A stretch of 40,982 nt of DNA from Streptomyces griseoruber. GTDB taxonomy: Bacteria > Actinomycetota > Actinomycetes > Streptomycetales > Streptomycetaceae. How positions within the stretch are numbered: position 1 is the first letter of the stretch; every line of letters begins with the position of its first letter. Of the stretch, positions 8,467 to 16,900 are shown in pieces. Location of the stretch: positions 1 through 40,982 of the forward strand of contig NZ_KQ948795.1 of the NCBI RefSeq assembly GCF_001514205.1. The letters are read 5' to 3'. A model generated the notes under the pieces. The model did no database searches. It saw nothing but the letters and a program-made list of their open reading frames with translations, and was not told where the DNA came from. A program made the position numbers and the translations under genes.

Positions 8467-9111
8467 TCAGGCCTCGTCGAGATGCCGTGCGTCGTCGAAG
8501 CGGCCCAGTCTCCACCGGGTACCGTCGTGGACGAACTCGTTGATCGAGGTCACCGCCGGGGTCGCGTCGGTGAACAGCGTCTGCGGCACCACGTCCAGCA
8601 GCGCGGACATCACCGCGACGATGAGACCGGCGTGGCAGACCACGACGGCGGACCCGCCCCGGTGCCGGGACAGCAGCGTGTCGGCGGCGCGGCCGGCCCG
8701 GATCCGGAACTGGTTCCAGGTCTCCCCGCCGGGCGCGAAGGGCCGGTCGGGATCGGCCGTCATGTCGAACGAGCCGTGGCGGCGCAGGTGTTCCTCGACG
8801 GACAGCCCGTCGGCGGCCCCGAAGTCGAGTTCCCGCACCTCCCGTTCGACGTCCGGCGCCCCGACGCGCAGCCCCCTGGCGAGGATGTCGGCGGTCTCGC
8901 GGGCCCTGCGGACGGGGCTGGTCAACAGCGCGTGCGGCCGCAGCCGTTCCGCCGCCAGCCGGGCCGTGAGACGCGCGGCCTGTTCCCGGCCCCGTTCGGT
9001 GAGCCCCCGGCAGCTGCGGGAGCCCGCGATCAGCTTCTTCACGCTGGCGTGCGACTGCGCGTGCCGCACCAGCAGGACATGGGTGGAGGAGCCGTGTGCG
9101 CTGTGTTCCAT
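8467..9111 (-). CDS. Histidine phosphatase superfamily protein
   Basis: This 214-residue soluble protein carries the branch-1 histidine phosphatase signature LLVRHAQSHAS near its N-terminus (the RHG motif with Ala for Gly) and a second histidine in VVVCHAGLI near residue 157. These are the phospho-acceptor and the second catalytic-pocket histidine. Substrate cannot be told from sequence; relatives include phosphoglycerate-mutase-like and sugar or nucleotide phosphatases. The ATG at 9111 places the RHA motif about 15 residues in, as usual; the longer frame upstream overlaps the SDR gene and is rejected. It lies 37 bases downstream of the SDR on the same strand and could be cotranscribed with it, so it may be the outermost gene of the cluster or simply a neighbour. 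Confidence 0.8.
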   Translation of the reverse strand: MEHSAHGSSTHVLLVRHAQSHASVKKLIAGSRSCRGLTERGREQAARLTARLAAERLRPHALLTSPVRRARETADILARGLRVGAPDVEREVRELDFGAADGLSVEEHLRRHGSFDMTADPDRPFAPGGETWNQFRIRAGRAADTLLSRHRGGSAVVVCHAGLIVAVMSALLDVVPQTLFTDATPAVTSINEFVHDGTRWRLGRFDDARHLDEA

Positions 9112-9148
9112 GCGTGTGGTGGTCCTTGGATCGGCCTGGGGAAACAGG

Positions 9149-9901
9149 TCAGTGGAGATCCCAGCCGCCGTCGACCGTGAGGCTCTGGCCCGTGATGAAA
9201 CCGGCTTCCGGGGAAACCAGAAACGCCACGGCCGCCGCCACGTCCTCGGGACGCCCATGCCGTTTGATGCATTGGCGGGCGAATTCCCGTTCACGCCAGG
9301 CCGGGTAATCCGGATGAGAACGTTGCCGGGCACTGAGTTCGATCGGCCCCGGTCTCACGGAATTCACTGTAATCCCATGTGGGCCGAGTTCGCGGGACAG
9401 AGCGCGCACGAATGCCTCGAGCCCGCCTTTCGCGGCGATGTAGGGGGCGAGTTCCACGCGTCCGATCCGGGTGAGCACGGTGGAAACGGCAACGATCCGG
9501 CCAGACCCGCGCGCCACCAAATGCGGGGTGGCGGCCCGTGCGCAGGCGATATGCGCGAGGAGATTGATGTCGATGGCCGATCTGACCTCGTCCCAGGTTG
9601 TTTTCTGCCATGGCGCATATGTGTATGCGCCGGCATTGCAGACAAGGACATCCAGCCTTTCCCGGCACCGTGCCATGACCTCCCCGAGCCGTTCCACGGT
9701 CTCCTCACGGGTGAGGTCCCCGGGCACGGTGGCGACGACGTCCGCACCCGCCGCCGTCACCTCCTCGACGGTCCTGACCAGGCCGGAGTCCTGGATCAGA
9801 TGGGTCAGCACCAGGTCATGGGTGGCGGCGAGCCGTACGGCGACGGCGGCCCCGAGGCCCGAACCCGCCCCCGTGACCACGGCGACGCCCCGAGAAGACA
9901 T
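9149..9901 (-). CDS. Short-chain dehydrogenase/reductase
   Basis: The 250-residue classical SDR has the cofactor motif TGAGSGLG at residues 9-16, NAG in VCNAGAYTYA, the catalytic Ser in VSTVLTRIG and YIAAK as the YxxxK pair. The C-terminal FITGQSLTVDGGW is typical of 3-ketoacyl reductase-like SDRs. NAD(P)(H)-dependent oxidation or reduction of a small alcohol/ketone is expected. GGAGGAGG six bases upstream supports the ATG at 9901. It is divergent from ptmT across a 167-base promoter region, which puts it at the cluster border. It could serve the pathway, for example a late ketone reduction, but nothing in the sequence proves that. Confidence 0.82.
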   Translation of the reverse strand: MSSRGVAVVTGAGSGLGAAVAVRLAATHDLVLTHLIQDSGLVRTVEEVTAAGADVVATVPGDLTREETVERLGEVMARCRERLDVLVCNAGAYTYAPWQKTTWDEVRSAIDINLLAHIACARAATPHLVARGSGRIVAVSTVLTRIGRVELAPYIAAKGGLEAFVRALSRELGPHGITVNSVRPGPIELSARQRSHPDYPAWREREFARQCIKRHGRPEDVAAAVAFLVSPEAGFITGQSLTVDGGWDLH

Positions 9902-10068
9902 CACATTCCTCCTCCGCAACGCGGCCTGATCACCCGTCCGATCCTGCCACCCAAGACTGGCCGATCACCCCCCGTGATCCGGCCATTCCGGCAAGGGCCG
10001 CTGTCGACCGTCAAAGCTCTGCGGCATTCTGTGGTTTCGGATCAGGCCGACGAAGCTGGAGGTTTTCA
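9902..10068. promoter_or_regulatory. Divergent promoter region SDR / ptmT with inverted repeat
   Basis: This gap should hold promoters for the SDR and for the ptmT run. It contains an interrupted palindrome at 9958-9985 with core GATCAC-N5-GTGATC, extended by TGGCC on the left and GGCCA on the right with one bulged C. A further GATCACCC lies at 9928-9935. CTGGAGG at 10056-10062 is the ptmT ribosome-binding site. The repeat could be an operator for a cluster regulator. Confidence 0.5.
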
Positions 10069-11394
10069 GTGGGTGCCATGGACGCCGAACGTCGGACGAA
10101 TACTGATTACCTGAAAAGCATCAAGGAGGTCGTCGCCGGGGGCGTCAGCAGCAGCATGCGTGCCACGGCGGTACCCGTCCCCCTCGTCGTACGGCGCGCC
10201 CACGGCTGTTCGATCCGGGATGTCGAGGACAGCGAGCTCGTGGACTTCAACATGGGCTACGGTCCCCATCTCTTCGGCTACGCGGACCCCGATGTCGCGG
10301 AGGCCGTGGCCGATCAGTTCACCCAAGGTCATATGACCGGTCTGCCGCACGCATTGGACGCCGAGGCCGGCGGACTCGTCGCCGAACTGGTGCCCGGCGT
10401 GGAGCAGATCCGGTTCGCCAATTCCGGCACCGAGGCGGTCGCCTCCGTCCTGCGCCTCGCCCGGACCGTCACGGGCCGCTCCCTGGTGGTCACCTTCGAG
10501 GGGCACTACCACGGCTGGAGCGAGACCGTGCTGCGCGCCGGCAAGACCACGCTCCAGATCGCGGGCACCCGGCCGACGGACGTCGTCCCCGGGGCACCCG
10601 GGATGATCCCCGAGGCACTCGCGCACACCGCGCAGCTTCCGTGGAACGACACCGACGCCGTCCGGGAGTTCTTCGCCCGCAACGGCGACCGGACGGCCGC
10701 CGTGATCCTGGAACCGGTGCTGGCCAACGCCGGGGTGATCCCCCCGGCCCCCGGCTTCCTGGAACTGCTGCGCGACCTGACCTCGGCCTGCGGAGCGCTG
10801 CTCGTCTTCGACGAGGTGATCACCGGCTTCCGGGTCGCCCGCGGCGGGGCGCAGGAGCGGTACGGCGTCGAGCCCGACCTCACCGTGCTGTCCAAGGTGA
10901 TGGGCGGCGGCTTCCCCGTCGCGGCGTTCGGCGGACGCAAGGAAGCCATGCGGCTGCTCGCCACGAACGAGGCGCACCACGCCGGTGTCTACGCCGGGAA
11001 CCACGCCGCCCTGCGCGCGGTCGTCGCCATGCTCACCAAGATCCGCGCCCGGCCCGGACTGTACGACGAGCTGGAGGCGATCGGCGCCGACGCGGAGGCG
11101 GCGCTGCGCGAGGTGTTCGCCGCCGAGAAGCGACCGGTGCACATCAGCCGGGTCGGCACCCTGATGTGCGTGGCGCTGCTGCGCAAGCCGCCCGAGCGGC
11201 ACGGCACCCTGCGCGACCTCGCCGACGCCGTCGACTTCTCCCGGCACCGCCGCTTCCAGACCCTGGCCCAGCGCGAGGGCGTCTACTTCCACCCCAACGC
11301 GCTGGAACCGTGGTTCCTGAGCACCGCGCACACCGGCGAGGTCCTCGACAAGGCGGCAGGGGCGTTGCACCGCGCGCTGACCGAGCTCGGATGA
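10069..11394 (+). CDS. ptmT: PLP-dependent class III aminotransferase, 3-aminobenzoate synthase (PtmT/PctV type)
   Basis: The 441-residue enzyme looks like glutamate-1-semialdehyde aminomutase: NSGTEAV near residue 123, GHYHGWSE, DEVITGFR and the PLP lysine in LSKVMGGGFP (K276). The producer's equivalent is reported to convert 3-dehydroshikimate to 3-aminobenzoate, the aromatic starter of pactamycin. The assignment here rests on fold plus cluster position beside an aryl-activating enzyme; a true tetrapyrrole-pathway aminomutase is unlikely in this context. The GTG at 10069 is chosen because GGAGG lies six bases upstream; the ATG at 10078 would be too far. It is first in a coupled run, its stop overlapping the next start as ATGA. 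Confidence 0.85.
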   Translation: MGAMDAERRTNTDYLKSIKEVVAGGVSSSMRATAVPVPLVVRRAHGCSIRDVEDSELVDFNMGYGPHLFGYADPDVAEAVADQFTQGHMTGLPHALDAEAGGLVAELVPGVEQIRFANSGTEAVASVLRLARTVTGRSLVVTFEGHYHGWSETVLRAGKTTLQIAGTRPTDVVPGAPGMIPEALAHTAQLPWNDTDAVREFFARNGDRTAAVILEPVLANAGVIPPAPGFLELLRDLTSACGALLVFDEVITGFRVARGGAQERYGVEPDLTVLSKVMGGGFPVAAFGGRKEAMRLLATNEAHHAGVYAGNHAALRAVVAMLTKIRARPGLYDELEAIGADAEAALREVFAAEKRPVHISRVGTLMCVALLRKPPERHGTLRDLADAVDFSRHRRFQTLAQREGVYFHPNALEPWFLSTAHTGEVLDKAAGALHRALTELG

Positions 11395-12905
11395 CGGCCG
11401 CGCGCACGGAACTGCTCTCCCTGCTGCGCGAGCGGGCGGCCCGGCTCGGGGACACACCGCTGATCAGCGACGAGAGCGGCAGCACCGGTGCGGGGGAGCT
11501 GGTCGAGCGGGTCGACGCCAAGGCGCGGGCGCTGCGGGCGGCGGGCGCGGGCCCCGGAGTCCTCGTGGGGACCCTGGGCGGGCCCGCGGCCGAGTTCGTC
11601 AGCGAGGTGTTCGCGATCCTGGCCACCGGGGCGGTCGCCGTACCGCTCTCACGCCGGCTGACCCCGTGGGAGCTGGGGCGGCTGGGTGAGCGCTGCCCGC
11701 TCGACCTCCTGTGGACCCCTCTGGAGTCGCCGTCGGCGCTCCCCTTCCCGGCCGGGGACTGCGGGGCGCGCCGCCTGACGAGCCACCGGGAACCGTCGCG
11801 CCGGCCGCCGGGCCCGGCGGAGACGGCGCGCCGGCCCGCGTTCGAGGCGGCGGCGACGGCCCAGCTCACCTCGGGCACCACCGGGCATCCCCGGGTCGCG
11901 CTGCGGTCCGCCGCCGCGCTGCTCGCCGAGGTGGAGAACTACCGCGCGGCCCTCGCACTGGGCCCGGACAGCCGGCTGTTGTGTCCGGTGCCGCTCCAGC
12001 ACGCCTACGGCTTCGGGCTGTGCGCCCTCGCCGCGCCCCTGGCGGGCGCCCACGTCCGCTGTACGGCCCCGGACAGGCCGCGGCTGCTGCTGCGCGAGAT
12101 CGCCGACGACGGGGTGACGCTGTTCGTCGGGGTGCCGCCCTTGCTGCGGCTGCTCGCCCGGTCCGCCCGCTCGCTGCCCCCCAAGGGGCGCCCGGTGGGG
12201 TTCCTCTCCGCCGGGATGGCGCTGGACGCGCACACCGCCGAGCTGGTCGCGGCCCGGCTCGGCGGACACGTCGGCCAGGTCTACGGCACCACCGAGACCG
12301 GTCCGATCTGTGTGACCCGTCCGGCCCCGTGGCGGCCGGAGGTCACCGGCCCCGGCGCCCCTCTGCCCGGGGTGGAGGTCCGGCTGTCCCCCGTCCCGGA
12401 CACCGGGGACGACGCCGGGAAGGCCACCGGCACGGGACGACTGGTCACCGTCGTGTCGCGGTCGGCGATGCTCGGTTACGCCGAGCGGGACACCGTCGAC
12501 ACGACACCGCTGCGGGGCGGGTTCACCACCGGTGACCTGGCCCGCTGGGAGGAAGGGCGGCTCGTCCTCACCGGGCGGCTGTCCACCTGCATCAACGTCG
12601 CGGGCGTCAAGATCGGCCCGGAGGAGATCGAGGCGGTCCTGCTCGCCTTCCCGGAGGTCGTCTCCTGTCTCGTCTCCGGCGCCGACGACCCGGTCCTCGG
12701 GCAGCGGATCGTGGCGACGGTGACCCCCGGGACGGTCGACCTGGCGAAGCTGGAGCGCTTCTGCCGGGAGCGTCTGTCGCCCTCCTGGGTCCCGCATGCC
12801 TTCGCCTCCGTGGCGCACCTGCCCACCACCGAGACCGGGAAGGTCATCCGACCGAGGACCGGACCGCCGGGACAGCCCGGACGTCCGGACAGTGAGGACA
12901 AGTGA
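11391..12905 (+). CDS. ptmS: AMP-dependent acyl-CoA/ACP ligase, aryl-activating
   Basis: The 504-residue ANL-family enzyme should adenylate an aryl acid, by context 3-aminobenzoate, and load it on the carrier protein PtmI. Motifs appear in order: LTSGTTGHPR (P-loop, with Arg where Lys is usual), YGTTETGP, TGDLARWE, INVAGVKIGPEEIE and near the C-terminus TETGKVIRP, whose Lys is the adenylation-step lysine. The N-terminal domain is compact for the family, but all core motifs are present. The ATG at 11391 overlaps the ptmT stop (ATGA), so translation is coupled. The start in the long upstream frame lies inside ptmT and is discarded. Confidence 0.85.
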   Translation: MTAARTELLSLLRERAARLGDTPLISDESGSTGAGELVERVDAKARALRAAGAGPGVLVGTLGGPAAEFVSEVFAILATGAVAVPLSRRLTPWELGRLGERCPLDLLWTPLESPSALPFPAGDCGARRLTSHREPSRRPPGPAETARRPAFEAAATAQLTSGTTGHPRVALRSAAALLAEVENYRAALALGPDSRLLCPVPLQHAYGFGLCALAAPLAGAHVRCTAPDRPRLLLREIADDGVTLFVGVPPLLRLLARSARSLPPKGRPVGFLSAGMALDAHTAELVAARLGGHVGQVYGTTETGPICVTRPAPWRPEVTGPGAPLPGVEVRLSPVPDTGDDAGKATGTGRLVTVVSRSAMLGYAERDTVDTTPLRGGFTTGDLARWEEGRLVLTGRLSTCINVAGVKIGPEEIEAVLLAFPEVVSCLVSGADDPVLGQRIVATVTPGTVDLAKLERFCRERLSPSWVPHAFASVAHLPTTETGKVIRPRTGPPGQPGRPDSEDK

Positions 12906-13954
12906 ACGTGCGAACAGAGAACCTCTTCCTGGCAGGCACCGGCGCGTACATCCCGCCCAGGGCGAGTGTGGCCGAGGCGGTGCGGCGCGGGGCGTACGAC
13001 AGGGAGCGGATGGACTCCTGCGGGTGGCGGAACATCGCCGTGTCCGACGGGGTCTCCGCCCCGGACATGGCGGTGGCGGCCGTACGGCAGGCGGTGCGCC
13101 GCTCGGGGCTCGGCCCGGAGGACATCGACCTCCTCGTCCACTCCTGCGCCTACCACCAGGGACCCGACGGCTGGTCGGCGCCGCACTACATCCTGCGGTC
13201 CACCCTCGGTTCCACCGTGCCGGCGCTGACCGTGGAGCAGGGCTGCAACGCGTTCCTCGCCGCCCTGGAGATGGCCGCCCAGTACCTGCTGTGCGCCTCC
13301 TCGCGCAACGGGGCCGTGGTGAGCGCGGCGGACAACTTCGGTGCCCCGTCCGTCGACCGGTGGTACGCGCACCGGGACGCGGTGCTGGCCGACGCGGCGA
13401 CGGCGGTCGTGCTGTCGAAGCAGTCCGGCTGGGCCGCGCTGCGCTCGGTGGAGTCGGTCTCGCTCCCGCACTTCGAGATCCTCAACCGGGGCCACGAGCC
13501 GATCTTCCCGCCGGCCGTCACCACCGGGCGCGCGCTCGACATGAACGAGCATCTGGAGGCGATGGTCGAGGAGCTGGGCCCGAAGGCGTCCGAGATCGTG
13601 CAGGAGTACGGGGCGAGCGGGACGAAGCTGGTCGAGCAGGTGACGGCCGAGGCGGGGATCGCCGTGGCGGACGTGTCCCGGGTGCTCCATCTCGGCGCCG
13701 CCACCGCGGACTTCCTGGACAGCCATCTGCGGCCGATGGGGCTGGACGCCGCGCTGGGCGCCGTCGACTTCTTCCGCGACGTGGGGCACGCGGGCGCCAC
13801 CGACGTGGGACTCCAGCTCAACCACCATGTGGAGGCCGGTGACCTGAGCGCGGGCGATCATCTGCTCCTGCTGAGCGCCGGGCCCGGACTGATGATCACC
13901 GCCGCGGTCGTCACCGTGCTGGAGACCCCGGGTTCCGAGGGGAGGGACGCGTGA
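12902..13954 (+). CDS. ptmR: KAS III-like acyltransferase (PtmR), 6-methylsalicylate transfer
   Basis: The 350-residue thiolase-fold protein is related to FabH but belongs with KAS III-like enzymes that transfer aromatic acyl groups (for example ChlB3, CerJ). The nucleophile is C115 in VEQGCNAF and a histidine stands at H263 in VLHLGAA. The FabH asparagine motif GNTSA is replaced by GHAGAT (H296). In the pactamycin literature PtmR moves 6-methylsalicylate from the synthase to the aminocyclopentitol. The gene directly precedes the 6-MSA synthase, with GTGA overlaps on both sides. GTG at 12902 is preferred over the in-frame GTG at 12908. Confidence 0.88.
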   Translation: MNVRTENLFLAGTGAYIPPRASVAEAVRRGAYDRERMDSCGWRNIAVSDGVSAPDMAVAAVRQAVRRSGLGPEDIDLLVHSCAYHQGPDGWSAPHYILRSTLGSTVPALTVEQGCNAFLAALEMAAQYLLCASSRNGAVVSAADNFGAPSVDRWYAHRDAVLADAATAVVLSKQSGWAALRSVESVSLPHFEILNRGHEPIFPPAVTTGRALDMNEHLEAMVEELGPKASEIVQEYGASGTKLVEQVTAEAGIAVADVSRVLHLGAATADFLDSHLRPMGLDAALGAVDFFRDVGHAGATDVGLQLNHHVEAGDLSAGDHLLLLSAGPGLMITAAVVTVLETPGSEGRDA

Positions 13955-16900
13955 CGCGGGCCCACGTCCCCCCGGCGGCCGGGCCCGAGGAGCCCGTCGC
14001 CGTCGTCGGGCTGAGCTGCCGGTACCCCGGTGCGGCCGACTCCCCCGCCGCGTTCTGGGACCTCCTCGTCGAGGGGCGGGACGGCATCGGGGACGGAGCG
14101 GAGCGCTGGGCGCCGTACGCGCAGGCGGGGCCCGAGCAGGAGGCCGTCGTACGGGCCACCACGAGCCGGGGCGGTTTCCTCGCCGACATCGCCGGTTTCG
14201 ACGCGGAGTTCTTCGGGATCGCGCCGCGCGAGGCCGAGCTGATGGACCCGCAGCAGCGGCTGCTGCTCGAGCTGGCCTGGGAGGCCCTGGAGGACGCGGG
14301 GATCCCGCCCCTGGGCCTCGGCGGCGGCGACTGCGGGGTCTTCGTGGGCGTCGGATCGGACGACTACGGGCGGCGGCTGCTGGAGGACCTCCCCGGCATC
14401 GAGGCGTGGACCGGGATCGGCGCGGCGCTGTGCGCCACCGCGAACCGGGTCTCCCACAGCCTCGATCTGCGCGGCCCGAGCCTCGCCGTGGACACCGCCT
14501 GCTCGGCGTCCCTGGTCGGCGTCCATCTGGCCCGCCGGAGCCTGCTGTCCGGGGAGTGCGACCTGGCGCTGGCGGCCGGGGTCAACCTCATGGTCGCGCC
14601 GGGGCTGTCGGTGACCCTGGACCGGGCGGGCGCCACCTCGCCGGACGGCCGCAGCAAGCCCTTCGACGCCTCGGCGGACGGCTACGGCCGGGGCGAGGGC
14701 GCGGGCGTCCTCGTCCTGAAGCGGCTGCCGGACGCCGAGCGGGCGGGCGACCGGGTGCTGGCGGTGATCCGGGGCAGCGGGGTGAGCCAGGACGGGCGTA
14801 CCGCCGGCATCATGGCGCCCAGCGGCGCGGCGCAGGCGGACCTGCTGCGCAGGACGTACGAGCGGTGCGGGATCGCGCCCGCCGGTGTGGACTACGTGGA
14901 GGCGCACGGGACCGGCACCGTGGCGGGCGACCCGCTGGAGGCCGGGGCGCTCGCGGCGGTCTTCGGCACGGGCCGGCCGGCGGAGCGCCCGTGTCTGATC
15001 GGGTCGGTGAAGGGCAACATCGGGCATCTGGAGGCCGGTTCCGGAATCGCCGGGATGATCAAGACGATCCTCGCCCTGGTGCACGAGGAGATCCCGCCCA
15101 GCGTGCACTTCTCCGCGCCCAACCCGCGCATCCCGTGGGAGGAGTCGCGGCTGCGGGTGACCCGGGAGCGCACCCCGTGGCGGCGCGGGCAGCGGCCCCG
15201 GCGGGCGGGCGTCTCCAGTTTCGGCTACGGCGGCACGATCGCCCACGTCGTCCTGGAGGAGGCGCCCGCCGGGCCCGTGCCGTCCCCCGCCGAGCGGGAC
15301 GCGCCACCCCGGCTGTTCCCGCTCTCCGGGCGGTCCGAGGCGGCCGTCCGCCAGGACGCGGCCCGGCTCGCCGACTGGCTGGCCGGGCCGGGCGCGGACG
15401 TGCCGCTCGGCATCCTCGCCCGGGACCTCGGGGCGCGGCGCAGCCATCTGGACCGCCGGGTCGCCGTCGTCGCCGCCGGTCCCGGTGAACTGGAGGGCGG
15501 GCTGCGCCGGTTCGCGGCGGGCGGGTCGGCCCCGGGAGTCGTCGAGGGCCCGGTGGCGGGCGGCGGCGACGGGGTGGTGTGGGTGTTCTCCGGCACCGGC
15601 GCCCAGTGGCCCGGCATGGGCCGTGAACTGCTGGCCACGGAGCCCGTGTTCGCCGAGGCGGTCGACCGGATCGGACCCGTGTTCGCCGAGGAGATCGGCG
15701 CGACGGCCCGGGAGCTGATCGAGAGCGGGGACATCGGCCGCGTCGACGTCGCCCAGACGATGATCTACGCGGTCCAGCTCGGTCTGGCCGCCGTCTGGCG
15801 GTCGCTCGGGTTCACGCCGTCGGCGGTCCTCGGCCACTCGATGGGCGAGATCGCGGCCGCCGTGACGGCCGGGATCCTGTCGCCGCAGGACGGTGCGCGG
15901 CTGGTGTGCCGGCGCAGTGTGCTGCTGCGGCGGGTGGCCGGTGCGGGCGGCATGCTGATGATCGGCCTGCCCGCCGAGGAGACCGAGGCCCGGCTGGGCG
16001 GCGCCGGGGGAGTCGTGCCGGCGGTGTTCGCCTCGCCCACGTCGACCGTGGTGGCGGGCGGGACGGCGGAGATCGACGCGCTCGCCGGGGAGCTGGCGGG
16101 GGATCCGGCCCTGCTGGTGCGCCGGGTGGACAGTGACGTGGCCTTCCACAGCCCGCAGATGGAGCCCCTGGCGAAGGAACTCGCGGAGGCCGCCGCCGAC
16201 CTCGCCGTCCGCGCCCCCCGCCTCCCCGTCTACGGCACCGCGCTCGCGGATCCCCGGGACGCGGCTCCCCGCGACGGCGCCTACTGGGCGGCCAATCTGC
16301 GCAACCCGGTGCGGTTCGCCGGGGCGGTGACCGCGGCGGCCGAGGACGGGTTCCGGACCTTCCTGGAGGTGTCGGCCCATCCCGTGGTCCGCCACTCCGT
16401 GCAGGAGAGCCTGGAGGCGGCCGGGGCCGACCGGCACTGTGTCGCGGGGTCGCTGCGCCGGGACGGCGGCGGGCTCGCCCAGCTGCTGGCGAACGCGGGA
16501 CTGCTGTACTGCGCGGGAGCGGCCGTGGACTGGCCCGCCGGCCCCGGCGCTCCGCCCCTGTCCCTGCCGCCCCGGAGCTGGCGGCGGCAGCGCCACTGGC
16601 GGGAGCTGACGGTCCGCCGGCCCGACCGCGGCCGGCCCGACCGCACACGCCGCACCCTGCTGGGGTCGCGCAGCACCCTGGCCGGAAGCAGCCCGCTGGA
16701 CCTGTGGCGCACCCGCGTCGACGTCCGGTCACGGCCGTATCCGGGCAGTCACACCATCCACGGCGTCGAGATCGTCCCGGCGGCCGTCGTCCTCCAGACC
16801 TTCCTGGACGCGGCGGGCCGGCGGGGTCTGTCGGGGGTGTCGTTCGGGCTGCCGCTGACCCTGGCCGAGGCCCGGGACGTCGACGTGGTCGCCCAGGACG

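Noticed and set aside
5648..8515. 955-codon open frame on the minus strand opposite the APC transporter and rsgA
   Set aside because: Low-complexity Arg/Gly/Glu-rich translation, a mirror of third-position GC bias in two real genes with clear motifs on the plus strand.
13858..16596. 912-codon minus-strand frame opposite ptmR/ptmQ
   Set aside because: Repetitive Pro/Arg/Gly translation without family motifs, explained by codon bias of the opposite strand.
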